DNA from: Epiperipatus broadwayi
Lineage: Eukaryota > Onychophora > Udeonychophora > Euonychophora > Peripatidae
DNA length: 64,000 nt
NCBI GenBank assembly: GCA_028023455.1
Contig: JAQFVV010006623.1
Span: forward strand, 399,501-463,500
Reading direction: 5' to 3'
Part shown: in pieces, positions 24,611-37,300 of the stretch
Numbering within the stretch: the first letter of the stretch is position 1
Layout: every line of letters starts with the position of its first letter
Position numbers and translations under genes: made by a program
Notes under the pieces: model-generated
What the model was told of the DNA's origin: nothing
Databases searched by the model: none
What the model saw: only the letters and a program-made list of their open reading frames with translations

Positions 24611-25090
24611 TGTAATTAAATTATCAATCTTCCTATCACTGAATTTATATGGGACATACTAATTTTAAATGTCCTTCATTTTAAATTGTCATATTTTATG
24701 TAAGAATGCTGACAAATAAATTTCAAATAATTGTTCCACAAGAAAAAAATCAAAATTATAGATAAAGAATATTTTCTTTAATTATCATTATTGAAGCTTA
24801 TTGCATTTTTATTCCTGTGTATTCAAAAGAATGTATGGTAGTATGGAAGTTATTTAATGTATATATTTATAAATCTCAATATTATGTTGAGTATTATGCT
24901 CAGGCTACTGTCAGGCTCCAAGATTAGTGGATAATGGAATGACTTTTAGATACAAAGGCTAACTGTGAGTAACAAATCTACATAGCTCAATCAAGAATGC
25001 ATATCATCTTGTAAGATAGGATGTTGGTTCATCAAAAGATGGGTACTGCATTTCTGATACAGTCTTTTCTGTCTCCCTCTTTTCCTTATT
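24611..25090. other. No gene seen
   Basis: AT-rich sequence with nothing recognised. Confidence 0.5.
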
Positions 25091-25095
25091 CAGTT

Positions 25096-25227
25096 ATTGA
25101 ATGATCAAATTATCATGCATGTTTGTGTGATAATATTTCCATTTTTAACTATATGCACAGTATTGAAGGACCAAGTTATCATGCATGTTTGTGCAATAAT
25201 ATTTCCATTTTTAACTATATGTACAGC
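25096..25227. repeat. Two-copy tandem repeat, 66-bp period
   Basis: The unit starting ATTGAATGATCAAATTATC at 25096 recurs at 25162 with few changes; both copies contain ATCATGCATGTTTGTG and ATATTTCCATTTTTAACT. The 73-residue frame at 25097-25318 shows the same duplication at protein level and is not otherwise gene-like. Confidence 0.85.
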
Positions 25228-25559
25228 ATTTCACTTCCCTTTCTATTTATTTTTTAACTCAAACCTTCTTGAATTAGAAAACAATAATTGGAGGACAGGC
25301 TTAGAAGACCGGCAATAATGAATCCATTTGGAAATAGATTGCAGTGAGATAGGAATATCATCTAACAAAGATTGTATATTTAGCCAATCCTATATAGAGA
25401 TTGTCTTACATATCATAGAAATCAAAGAGTTTAAGAAGATATGTCTCACCTGGTGGATTATTCATTTTAGTGATTGAAACAATAAGAATAGCAATAACAT
25501 CAGTAGTAGTAGTAGTAAAGCAAGAGAAGTGATAGTATTAAAAGTAAGTATTAAAAATC

Positions 25560-26700
25560 TAATTTTATTAAATACAGGTATATGGAATGTATGAATGTTA
25601 CTTTTCAAGACCAGAATGGAGAGTTGTCATGATTTCAGATTGATATAGCTGCTCTTAGTGAAACTTATCCCTGTAGAAGGAAATTTAAAGAACAAATGGA
25701 CAGATACAAGGTTTTTTGAATGGCAGATCAGTCAGTGAAAGGTGAATTCATGCTGTTGGATTTGTTGTAAAGTCTAATTTAGTATTTTCTATTGTTGAAA
25801 TTCCTCATTATATCAATGTTAAAACTTGCTTTACACCAGGGGTGGCCAACAAGTCGATCGTGGTCCACTGGTCGATCGCTAAGCCAATTTTAGTTGATCA
25901 CGAGGCCAATCTAGCAAGAGCTGTCAGGTAACAAGTGAAACAAATTAAGTCAAGATTTTCAAGTTTTTTTGTTATTTTTGTTTTTGTTATAATTTTTTTT
26001 TTCAATTCTAGATAGGTGAAGTCCACTAACTTGTATCATTATTGAAAATAATATTTTTAATCTTCACTTAATGTAGCTAATTTGAATTAATAAATATTGT
26101 TAATAATTACTCATGTTGCTTTAATTCCTCAGACATGAGTTTTTGCCTATTAAATAATTGTTATTTTTTACTAGGTAATATATAAAAATAGTGTATATTT
26201 CATTTCACACCTCCGTCCACTTAGACTACACCTATGACAAGTCAAGTCGATCGCTGCATATTTTTAAAATAAAAAGTAGATCTTATGAATACAAAAGTTG
26301 GCCACCCCTGCCTTACACAATGATAATAATGCTCATTTTATTAGTGTCTATGCTCCAATCTTAGATTCAGATAATTCAAAAAAGGAAAGCTTTTATTCTT
26401 TGTTAGATAGTATTATCATTTTTTTCTGCAAGACTTTAATGCAAATATTCATACAAATAGTAGACTTTGGTCAAAAGTTACTGAAAATAATAATATTGAT
26501 GCTGTAAAGTCAAATTGTAGGTGATTTTTGAATTTAGGTACAATACATGGACCATCAGAAAAAATTTGTTTAGGTGGAAAAGCTATTGCAAAAGAACATG
26601 GGTGCATCAACACTCAAAGAGTGGCATTTAATAGATCACATTGTAGTTAGGAGTCAAAATAAAAGAGTTCACATTATACAAGCACAGATTGTTGGGTAAA
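25560..26700 (+). pseudogene. Endonuclease domain of the second LINE
   Basis: The N-terminal half (25570-25830) contains the DIAALSET block with the catalytic Glu. The hAT insertion interrupts the domain. The C-terminal half resumes at 26311 with HFISVYAPILDSDNSKKES (26330-26390) and later the WVHQHSK / HLIDHIVV segment that corresponds to the WxHP...IDY region. Removing the insertion restores the order of the domain, but several frame breaks remain. Confidence 0.8.
25837..26310. mobile_element. Non-autonomous hAT transposon with 8-bp target duplication
   Basis: Ends are CAGGGGTGGCCAAC and its complement GTTGGCCACCCCTG, the classical CAGGGGTGNCCAA terminus of hAT elements. The flanks CTTTACAC (25829-25836) and CCTTACAC (26311-26318) are an 8-bp target duplication with one change, the size expected for hAT. 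The subterminal motif AGTCGATCG recurs inverted near the right end. No transposase frame is present. It inserted into the LINE endonuclease region, so it is younger than the LINE. Confidence 0.93.
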
Positions 26701-27049
26701 TTAAATTAGTATATATTCTAAGATTAAAATAAAATTTGAATTAATAAGTAGATATTATTCCTCTTGTGTGATAAGAAAATTGATGTCCATTCATTAGAAG
26801 AATCTATATGTACCAAATTTCAATTGCTATTACACATAAATTGCTAATTTGTATCTTCATGGCAGTCATATTATTGAAGCCAGAAATATGGCATTTTCTG
26901 CTTGACAGAATAATAGATTAAATGTGAAACTTCATAATAAATATAAAGATCTGAGGACAGAAGCTCATTGATTGATAAGGCTTAAAAATGATTAGTGGAT
27001 TAAACTGCCAAGAAAATACTGACATTCACTGATTATTGTCATTCTAATT

Positions 27050-28230
27050 TTTTTTGATGGATCAAAAGCAACATCTGGATCTGAGAAACATTATCACAAT
27101 CCTATTAAATCCAGCAATGGCATTCTTTTATATAATGATGCTGATATTTTGAGCAGATGGAAGGAGAAATTTGATAATCCTCTGAATAATGATACAAGAT
27201 TGGGATGATGGCTTTTAATAATGTAATCATTTTATTTAATTGTTTACATTTTTGAAAAATAAATCCAGATTAATGATGTTAAAAGCAGTTCCTCTTAGTT
27301 CCAAAATGGAAGGGCTGCTGGTTCTAATGAAATGCTTGAAGTTGTTTTAGAATATGGTGTTGATATATTAGCTTAAAAATTTGGAATTTTTATAAAAAAT
27401 ATACAGAGCTATAAAGCTGTGTTGCCTGAATTAAGGATACTTTTATTGTTTCAGTTTTTAAAAATGAAGGAAATAGTTAATATTGCAGTAATTATAATGG
27501 AATATCATTTTCATTGACCATTAAAAGATATTTCTAGAATTTTGTTGAATAGATTGCTTCCAAATTTCAGAAAATCAAAAAACACAATAAACATGGCTTT
27601 TCTTGCTAGGAAAATGTAATAAAGCATTGAGAGCAAAGGAATGATTTATATATTGTGTTCATTAATTTAGTCAGGGCATTTGGTTCAGTCAGTATTAGAA
27701 GTCTTGCATTGTTTGCAATTAGTTTGTTGGCTAACAAAATTTATTCATATTATATAGCTTCTACATGATGGAATGAGATGAAGTGTTTCTACAACAGGGT
27801 TTGAAAATCAGGCATTTGAAATGAAAACTGGTGTTAAACAAGGATGTGTACTTGCTCCAACATTGTTTTTAATTTTTATGTTAATAGCTTTTGGAATTCC
27901 TTATAGAAGCTTAATCATACAAAAGTCAATATGACACAGGTTTCATGGTAGAATATTCAATTTGAATAATTAATAGTGAAAACAAGATCTTCTTGGATTC
28001 TGGATTTATAGTAGTTTGCTGATGATTGTGTGATTTTTGTATTTTTAAAAGATGATTTACAAATGATGTTATTAATATTTTGAATGCAGCATATAAATAC
28101 TTAGATTTATTAATTAATGAGCAAGTTCTGCACCAACTAGTGATGGAAGAAAAATCCTCAACCACTTTTAGCTTGGATAGTTATTAACTTGAGGATGTAA
28201 TTCAGTTTAAATATGTTAGATAGTTTTATA
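27050..28230 (+). pseudogene. Reverse transcriptase domain of the second LINE
   Basis: Recognisable pieces are DADILSRWKEKFDN (about 27140-27180), GRAAGSNEMLEVV (about 27310-27348), a degenerate finger region with NYNGISFS (about 27490), the GVKQGCVLAPTLF block (about 27830-27870) and FADDCVIF (about 28018-28040; the catalytic Asp pair). Frames shift repeatedly between these blocks. The first catalytic Asp region is weak (LVRAFGSV, about 27668). Confidence 0.82.
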
Positions 28231-28393
28231 AATAAAAAAGGAGATTTAAATGTTGAGAAACAACAGAGATTAAAACAGGCAAAACTCACTATGCGTATTG
28301 CCACACACAGCAAGCTAGAGTAATCAACGGATGCCAGAAGGCTTGTGCATAAAATCCCCATCTAGTGCCTACTCATCCAATATCCCCAGACTA

Positions 28394-28418
28394 GTTTCTG
28401 GCTTATGGCCTTCATCAG
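28394..28418 (-). other. Hammerhead-like core, antisense arm of A1
   Basis: Read on the minus strand: CTGATGA, AGGCCATAAGCCA, GAAAC. This matches the conserved hammerhead boxes CUGAUGA and GAAA around a potential GGC/GCC stem II. The usual G-C pair at the stem base is replaced by A-A, and no canonical NUH cleavage site opposite is obvious, so activity is doubtful. Confidence 0.35.
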
Positions 28419-29012
28419 TGAGGAGCCTTGGATCTGAGAGCACTGCATCTAGATCTTAGGATCTAATGCAAACCCTCCAGCAAACACTTTTTATCTCCAT
28501 TTAACTACAAAACTATGAGTCTTAAACTGAAAACACCTTAATGTTTTCAATCCAAGCTCATTAGCTTATATAGTCATATAGGTCTGAACCCAGTTCAGGA
28601 TATTGGATGAGTAGGCACTAGATGGGGATTTTATGCACAAGCCTTCTGGCATCCATTGATTACTCTAGCTTGCTGTGTGTGGCAATACTATAATGAGTTT
28701 TGCCTGTTTTAACAATAGTTATACACAAGCATAAGAGGTGGTGGTCATGTGATGTTTATTGGCTTAAAACCAATCCTGCCTAATAGGATAGTGGTGGCTA
28801 TGGTTATTAAAGAACCAAAGTCAACAAAATGTATGGGTACTGAACTGGGTTCAGACCCATATGACTATATAAGCTAATGGGCTTGGATTAAAAACATTAA
28901 GGTGTTTTCAGTTTAAGACTCATAGTTTTGTAATTAAATAGAGATAAAAGGTGGTTGCTGGAGAGTTGATCCTAAGATCTAGATGTAGTGCTCTCAGATC
29001 CAAGGCTCCTCA

Positions 29013-29037
29013 CTGATGAAGGCCACAAACCAGAAAC
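29013..29037 (+). other. Hammerhead-like core, sense arm of A1
   Basis: CTGATGA at 29013-29019, then AGGCCACAAACCA, then GAAAC at 29033-29037. It is the sense counterpart of the motif at 28394-28418. The stem is weaker here (ACC instead of GCC). See the findings for the test. Confidence 0.3.
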
Positions 29038-30109
29038 TAGTCTGGGGATATTGGATGAGTAGGTACTAGATGGGGATTTTATGAACAAGGCTTCTGGCAT
29101 CCATTGATTACTCTAGCTTGCTGTATGTGGCAATACGTATAGTGAGTTTTGCCTGTTTTAACAACAGTTATACACAAGCATAAGAGTTGTTGGTCATGTG
29201 AAGTTTATTGGCTTAAAACAACAGAGATGTCTCTATTCAGCTTCTGTTTTTAGCACATTAAAGGATAAAGCTTTTTATCACAGGAAAATAATTATTACAA
29301 CTAAGCTGTATATAGAGTTTATATTTTTCTAACTTATTATATAGAAATGAAACTTGAATATCCTATCAGTTCAATATAAAAACATTAGAAATGTTTTATT
29401 TAATTATGCTTTGTAAAAAATTTTAAAAAAATATAATGGCAAGATCAAAAAAAGCCATCAATATGTTTTTCAATTTGCTGAATGTGATACAATGAGATTA
29501 CATCATTGTAAAATCACACTTTCATTGAATTGGACATGTAAAACAAAGGAACAATGCAGGAATTCCTAAAAGAATGTTTTATGGTGAACTTGAGCATGGC
29601 TTTCGTGGAAGAGGTAGATTTCACATTATAAGGAATATCTCAAAGACACATAATTTCATTGTAGTTAAGATCATATATGGTGTATAGAAAAGCTTAGTAA
29701 TTAGTGAAATAAGTTTAGATTTACTAAGGGAAAAATGGTTAACAAATAAATTTGCCAGATATAGACCATCATTTTCTATATAAATTAATAGGTTTAAATG
29801 ACATTAAGGTTTGTACTGATACAGAAAAATATTTGTGAGCATGTCTGAATATGGGCACAAATCAAAAATTTTATTAATATTTTAATGTGCTTAGTTTCTA
29901 AATAATTGAATTTTTTATTTAAATAACTATAGTTACATGGATCATTTTAAATAAATGTTGTTGTTGTTTTTTTTAAAAAAAGAATAATAATAATATTTTT
30001 TCTTGATTTTTGTTTCAATTAATGAAAATGGAAATGAAGTTGGTTTTTATTTTTGATAAACAAAAAATTGATCCAATTTATTTTAATTTGCCTATATTAT
30101 TTTTATTAA

Positions 30110-30265
30110 ACATAAAGATTACTATACCTAAACTGGGCATAGAGTTTCTATTTTACCAACTTATTATATGGAAGTGAAACTTGGATATCCTATCTGCTCA
30201 ATATAAAAATTGTAGAAAAGTTTGATTTAATTATGTTCTGTGAAGAATTCAAGCAAGGTTAAAAT
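30110..30265 (+). pseudogene. Second fragment of the craniofacial-type LINE C-terminus
   Basis: One frame reads LLYGSETWIS then YLLNIKIVEKFDLIMFCEEF, the same segment as LLYRNETWIS at 29337 but better preserved. It is therefore a separate copy or a duplication, not a continuation, about 800 bases downstream of the first. Confidence 0.82.
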
Positions 30266-32260
30266 TTTATGAAACCTTTGTTTTTAAAAAAAAAAAAGTT
30301 ATAATGCAATAATTTACCAAAAGGGTTTACTTATGAAATAAATGTTCTAAACACATATTTTAAATACTACTGGTTATCAGGATAAAATCTTAGGTCTTGT
30401 GTCTATAGATGTTAAATATAACTAAAAGTTTATTTGTGTGTTGTTGTTTTTTTAATTTTTATTTATTGTTATATCTTTATTAGTTGGAAAGAGTTGTATA
30501 TTTTTTATAATTAAATAGTTGGAAAGCTAGACTAAAAGTATTAAAGGAAATTCTTTAATTAGAAGCAGAATGACAAAATTTTCTACTGATTTTATGTTAA
30601 TTCTAAGTAAGTCATAAGCAGCAACATTCCTCAATTTCTGTCTCTTGCTTAAAGTGAATCATTTAAAGAAATTTTACTGCTTGAATCAAAAATATGAGTT
30701 GATCACTTATTAGAATGGATTCTTAGCTTACAAAAAGATTCTAAAGTTGTCTACTAACCATAATATCTGCTTTCAATTAAATATAGTATCAGCAGCATCA
30801 TTTTAATTTGGAAATATGATACTTATTTTTTTTAAGTATTGCTGACTTCAAATATACAATCTAACCAAATTAATTATTTTATTTATTTTTTTAAATCATG
30901 ATTGACCAACATATATCAGAAAACTTAAGCATTTCATCAAAAGTTTCTGGAGAGAGAAACATTATTTGAAAATCAGAATTATAAATTATAGTTTGCCAAA
31001 TTTAATTTATTGTCAATAAACTAAAAGATAATTCACGAGAAATGGGGTGGGGAAAAATCACGAAGCTATGGGAAAGTTAGAAGCTATGATAATATTTACA
31101 CTTGTATATGTATCTATACCTTATATCCAATGAAAAATAAACTGAGCATTGGTTATATTCTTTTTTTTAACTTTGACACGAAAGAATAATACTTTTATAG
31201 AATTAAAAACTAAGCTTTATACATGGATTAATGCAATTTCTCATCATATTTTTTGTTATATTTTTTGTATTAATGTTTTATTTATAGAAATATTTGTTAT
31301 TGGTATAATACAAATGACATATTTTAAAGATAATGTGCTGAAATGGAGGCAATCAATATCTTGAAATTTTGTCAGATTTGAAATTTAACGTAATTGAGTT
31401 TTTCCACCAGTTTGAAATGGGTCACTTATTTTAAGTGTGAAAATAAAATATTTTAACAAGTTAGAATATTTTAATACTTTGTGTAATATAAAGATTTGTC
31501 AGATCTAGCAATCTGATGTTTTAATAAAAAGTGTGTTAAGTATAAATTAATACTATTTATGGAGAGTTATCTACTTAATGTAATATTTACCTTAAAAATA
31601 AAATTTAAAATATTGTTAAGTCCTAACTTTAAAACGATTTGTTTCTTAACCAAAGATCATGATTCCATGTATATGAATATGTATACATCTTGTATGACAA
31701 TTTTTACAATGTTTAAGTGATCAGATTTGAAAATGATTATACTAGGGATATTTATATAAAAAATATTTTTTTTTAATTTATGTACTTATAAGAAGATTGG
31801 TCATTTAGGGGGGGGGGAACCTATAAGTTATATATCAGAGTGCAATAAATTCTATTTATTTAAAGAATAAAAAAATATTTACTTGTGCTGTATTAAAATG
31901 TAATGTAGAATTATTTAGAGCTAGGAAAGTTTACCTGTGACTGAAGAAGATTCAATGGAGTTCTATGTCATTTATAGATTAAGAAAGTAATATAGTAATA
32001 TTTGAAGAATATTTCTGAGTAAATAATATAGTATTTTTTCATGTAAAATTAACATGTCCTGTGTATCCATAATAAGACATCTGAAGATGTTTTCTGCATT
32101 GCATGGATGAATTAAAACAAATATTTCAAGACAAGAGCTTCTTAAATTGTTTAGGTTTTTAGTTTTAGTAATTATCATTTAATACTATAATCGTATACAA
32201 TTGTCAATTTCTGTTTTGTATTCTGTCTGTGTCATAGCCAGATATATAATTTATTATAAA
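30266..32260. other. No gene seen; AT-rich spacer
   Basis: AT-rich DNA with a G9 run at about 31810-31818. Frames 31149-31364 and 31972-32178 have no recognisable motif. Confidence 0.55.
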
Positions 32261-32267
32261 TGGTATA

Positions 32268-32360
32268 TATAAGGTATATGAGCACAGATTTTCACACCAC
32301 CCACCACTCTCCATTCTATCTCATAACACTGATACACTTGAACACATATAAATGGTATAG
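32268..32360 (-). repeat. Solo tRNA-like head of the 21.7-24.6 kb repeat family
   Basis: GAGCACAGATTTTCACACC ... CTCCATTCTATCTCATAACA matches the antisense head seen at 22207, 23648 and 56218, including the GATACAC-TGAACACAT phrase. The body of the repeat is not present, so this is a truncated copy. Confidence 0.55.
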
Positions 32361-34320
32361 TGTTTCCATATATGATTAATGTTAATAATATGTCAAAGTA
32401 ATTTTCTAGATTTCAATTAAGATATCCATAATTTTTATTAAATACATTTCACTTTATTTTTTAACTATGGGTATGATTAAATACTTTTTTAAAAAGTCTT
32501 ATATGATATAATGTTATTAATTCAATATGGGCATGTATTCTTTTATAACATTTAACATAAATTTAAAAATGCTATACATATAAAGATCATATAATCCACA
32601 TTACATTTTGCTATTGAATGATGGTTAATTTAGTATGCGTGAAGAAAATCTGCATTTAATGAATGAAATTCATAGATAAAAAGTAAAATAAATATTACTT
32701 GGATATTATTAATTAAGGAACAAAATGAGAGATTGATTATTAGACGAATAAGTTATAGGAGAATCAAATTTTCTCAAAAATTTTAAGTTATATAAAGAAA
32801 AAGAAATGCACATAAATAAATTAAGGTGAATAATTTACTTGTTGTTAAAATATCAAAGGAAGAAATTATAAGGTGGATAGCAGGACAGGTTCTTGCTTAA
32901 ATAAATCTTGCATTTAATAAATTAATCATATTCTTTTATGATCAGAAATAGTTTATTTATTCATTGGTTTTATTTGAGGAGAGTTCAATTAATTAATATA
33001 TAAGTTTCATGAAATTCAATTAATTAATATATAAGTTTCATAAAACCCACATCTAATTTGGAAATTTGTTTGTCCATTATAAATGGTCAGGAGAAATAAG
33101 TATTTGTTAGGAGAGTGGGGGGAAATGAAGTAACTTGAGAGTGAAAGGTAAAAAAAAAAAGATAAAAAAATCGGATTGTTGCCATATTTAAGTCAATAGA
33201 TATTTATATATTTTCTTGTCATACTATAAACAAGAATTTTGGTTCAGGAAAAATATTGGGATTGAACCTTATCTTCCCATTTTTAAAGGAACCTGTAGTA
33301 ACCAAGGCAACATGGGACTAAAATAGAGTAGTGCATGTTAAGAACGATTTTGTGGAGTGGGAATGCAGACCATTACAAAATATAAATATATTAATAATGA
33401 TTTTTATTAAAATATAAACTTAAAAGGTTTTAGGAAATATCGTATATCAGTTCCACACATGGAGAAATTATTATGACTAATAATAAAATAATCTTTTTAA
33501 AAATGTTTTAAATAATTTTGATCCACAGACATAGAAAATTTCTACAAAACAAGGCTACCATCAGTTTGATGAAGCCTCATTCATTCTTTACAAGTATTCT
33601 GAAATACTATTGCAGATTAGAATGTATAAAAATTCTTAATTTTATAAGAAAGTTTATCAATTACAGACAGAGAAACTTTTAAACATGTTTGCTCATGAAG
33701 AGACCAAAAACATGCTGATGCTGATTAAAGACAAAAAACTTATTGTAATGGGAGAAAGAATGTAAGTGACCTTACATAACTTTGAAATTCATTCTAAAAT
33801 CCATGTAAATAAATGGTATTGGATGTTTATGTAAACCATATGATAAATTTTTTCCCTCTAATTTGTTAGGTTTTAATCATCAATGGATATTTTTTATTTA
33901 ATACTTCATCAATTGCAAATAGATAGAATACAAATACTTAATTCTTTTACTAATTTCAAAAAAATATTTAACTCTAACATAAAACATCATACATCTAGTT
34001 TTTATGTTACAAATAATAATCAAAGTGAGTACTCTGTACTATTCACAAAAACTTCTTTCCAAAATACTTCATATAGTCCTCAAATATTGCAAAAGAAGTT
34101 AGTCTGGAAAAGATAGCTCTTATTTATATTAAGTGACTCATGGGGCAGACAACAATAATAAACATGAACACAATTGTCTGATAAAATGCTATCTTTCAGA
34201 TTTGAATTCATATCTTTACATATTTCTACTAGTTTTCCCTTTCAGGTTCCATCTTGCAGAAAACAGAGATACTAAGAATGATATTGAACACTAACTATTC
34301 TTATTTAAGCATATACATAT
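32361..34320. other. No gene seen; short tandem duplication
   Basis: AT-rich DNA. A 31-bp direct duplication beginning TTCAATTAATTAATATATAA lies at 32984-33045. The frame 33883-34116 is unassigned. Confidence 0.55.
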
Positions 34321-34322
34321 GA

Positions 34323-34347
34323 GAAAGAGAGAGAGAGAGAGAGAGAA
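34323..34347. repeat. (GA)n microsatellite
   Basis: An AGAGAG array of about 24 bases. Confidence 0.9.
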
Positions 34348-37300
34348 TAAAACTAAAGTCAGAAAAAGCTAACTTAATTAATCAATAATATATATTTTTA
34401 AACTAAAATAATAAGGAATATCAAAAAACACATTATGATTATAGGTATACATCTTATAAGCATTGAACTAGTACATTCTTTAAATACATTTAAATGTTAA
34501 TTTAATCTTAACTAATTTTTTTACTACCCACCATAGATATGGAATTATTATCTATAATATATTCTCCATAATATCTCACAGATGAGTCAAAAGCTTATTA
34601 AGCAATAATATGAATATAATTCAAATTTCATTCAGTTTTATGATTTCGATATGAAGAGAAAAAATTAGAAAATAAAAAAATGATACATATATATCTATAA
34701 TATTTAAACACAATTTTAAAAATATCTAAAGTTTCAGTCTAAGGCCTCCTTAAATGGAAATACTTACACTTCTTATCAGTATTTAACTGTTTCCATGCAA
34801 ATCTATTATAAGGTATCTGTATGTATAATTTGACTTGGACATTTTCTTTGTTGCCTTTTAGTTGTTTTAGTTTTCCCTTGCATTTGAAGATTCAATAGAT
34901 TTCTAATTTTAGTTCTTTTCCACAATATGATCACTTTTGATTCCATTTAAATGTTGGTTAACATGCAGTTTGTTTTAGAGATTTTTGGATTGACATATGT
35001 TTTAATTATCCTATAAAAGCAAAACATCTCTATTAGATCAGCACATCTTTTAGTATGGCAAATAACAAACTATATTTAATTTTATTTTCAGTTTACACAA
35101 AACACTCTAGATATTACATGATAGGAAGGCATACATTTGAATACACATTTATTTAGTGGATCTTAGATACAAATATACATTTAATTTTTCATCATTGTAA
35201 TGAGGATATATTGATAAATACTTAATGAGGATATATTTTCATACTGTTAGCTCCATGTTCTTGTTTAGCTAATAATATCTATTATGAAAACAATCGACTA
35301 AAGTTGCTGAAATACTTCTTTCTTCTTTTTACTTTATTCTCTAAATATCTAAAGTGTATTGCTCTAGTCTGATATATATTCAAATCTGAACTATTATAAC
35401 TTATTAAATTTGACTCTTCAAACTACCTTTTGTAATTTTTCAGAATTTCACCTCTCTCCTCTTTATCAAAAAAATTGTATTCAGAATTCAGAACTAAACT
35501 GCTTACTTATACATAGTGTTTTTCAAAAACATCCTGACCTTATTAATTTTTTGTTCACATTTTAATTACTTATTGTTTTTATAACCAACAATTTATTTTG
35601 CGAATAATTTGCAATAATCTCATATTTTTAATTTATTTGTAAATATTTTTATATTTTTAATATTTTCACTGATAAATGAACTTTTATAATAAATTCAACC
35701 ATCTTTATTAACTTTCTCCATTAATTAGGCATCCTTAGAATTATATTTTTGGCAATTATATTTTCTGATTGACCAAACTGCTGTTTGCAAACTAAATCTA
35801 TATGTGTTGTGAAATTAATTCTTTTATCACATTAATAAGAATAAAATAATTTATATAGCTTGCAAATTAACAAATACATGAAATTTTTATATTTCTTTCA
35901 AGAATTGAGCAATTCATATCGTTTCTCATACATACCTTTTCTGAGAATCGAAGTGTTCTTAATATTTAAGGGCAGTTATTTTTCAGGACATAATGGAATA
36001 TTTATTTTGTTGATATTTTGTTTAATTTTTATAACGTTCTATTATGTTTATTTAAACTACACTCTCTATCAATCATTGTGTTTTGCTTCACGGTTATCAT
36101 AATACGTATTAAGCTGAAAAATATTCTAAAATGAAGTTTATAAAATTGAATATAATAAAAATACTATTGACATTTTAATGTCAAACATATTAAATTTAAC
36201 ACATTTTTTAATAATAAAAAAGATTTACTTTAATTAATTTATCTGACACATCATCTATCATTTTAATCAATATCTAATACCACGTTGCTTCTGTAAAATA
36301 AACTGAAGTAATATTTATTATATATGCGCAGTATTTACATATATAAATGTATTTAAAAACTGTTTTATTAATATTAATGTTTATAGCATTTATAAATATG
36401 TTATGTTCATTGCCGAAGAGAGATTAAAATAATTAGACAGTAAAGCTTTATAATCAAACGTTAACACTTAACTTTGTCAGCGAGAATTTTAAATGGTTTA
36501 AGACTCTCTTAGCACAATTTATTTACAATCTCAGTATTGGTTTATTCATATTTATTTTTTTAATTATTTTTGATAAGATCTAAATGTTCTTTTGGCAGTC
36601 ATTCTTAGTCAAAAAAATTTATTTTCTTTACTCCAACAAATATACTTTTAAAAAAGAAACAAAGATTAAGATTGTTTATTGGTATAAAGGGAATACAACT
36701 GGCTGCCAAAAGAGCAGCCAAAATACCTCATAATGCTAAAATAAAAATAGGCGTAAAAGTTTAAGGACAAAGTTCATTGAATATAATAATGATTATGTTT
36801 TGGAGATGAAAAATAATTAAATAAATTTAAAAATAAAATAATTTTTAAATAGTTATACCAAAGTAATCAATTAGTAAAGGTATATATATATTAATGTTGC
36901 AAAGTTAAATAAGATATAATAAGAATTATATGATGGTATGTGTGTTTTTATGCAATTATGATATGGATAAAAACAAAGCAAATCTATAGAGTTATTAATT
37001 GATGGATATCAATGAATACTGGTAATTATAAATTAATAAAAAAATGTTTCTAAATCGATATTTATTTTAAACTAATAGACTTTTAAGTTCTTGTTTTTTA
37101 TTATTATTGAAATTCATGCAGCAGCTGTTCTAGAATAATGAATCATTTGATATGTTAAGTACAGTAGTTTCTGTGATATAACTTTCAAGATATCGAATAA
37201 ATTATTCACTGACAGTTAATTGAAAAATAGCTGTTTACATTAAATACAAAATATTGATTAATATTTTATTATATAATACTTATTTACTTCTTGTATTAAC

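Larger units (their letters stand above)
28271..29215. mobile_element. Foldback element A1 (945 bp) with perfect 13-bp target duplication
   Basis: AAACAACAGAGAT flanks it at 28258-28270 and 29216-29228, inside the LINE. An antisense arm (28271 to about 28600) begins TAAAACAGGCAAAACTCA. A partial sense arm with its 3' extension follows (about 28600-28840), then a full sense arm (about 28841-29215) that ends in a 55-base extension (CATAAGAGTTGTTGGTCATG ... GGCTTA). So it is one antisense and two sense copies of one unit. Arm identity by eye is high, indicating recent insertion. Related copies lie at 49527-50099 and 52303-52440. Confidence 0.88.
25560..29850 (+). mobile_element. LINE of the 'craniofacial development protein 2-like' type, decayed
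   Basis: Broken frames carry this family's blocks in order: TGIWNV (about 25577), DIAALSET (about 25643), ISVYAP (about 26340), the WVHQHSK and HLIDHIVV segments (about 26600-26645), RT pieces, FADD (about 28016), LLYRNETWIS (about 29337) and GHVKQRNNAGIPKRMFYGEL (about 29534-29595). Annotation pipelines often misname this LINE as a host craniofacial protein. Two later insertions split it (25837-26310 and 28271-29215). Many stops and frameshifts show it is long dead. Confidence 0.88.

Noticed and set aside
25097-25318. 73-residue frame with internal duplication
   Set aside because: The duplication reflects a 66-bp DNA tandem repeat, and there are no recognisable motifs.
25560-29850. Host 'craniofacial development protein 2' gene
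   Set aside because: The blocks are endonuclease and reverse transcriptase; that name is a common mis-annotation of this LINE.
35860-36102. 80-residue hydrophobic frame
   Set aside because: Phe/Ile/Tyr-rich frames are expected by chance in AT-rich DNA; no start context, homology or neighbours support it.
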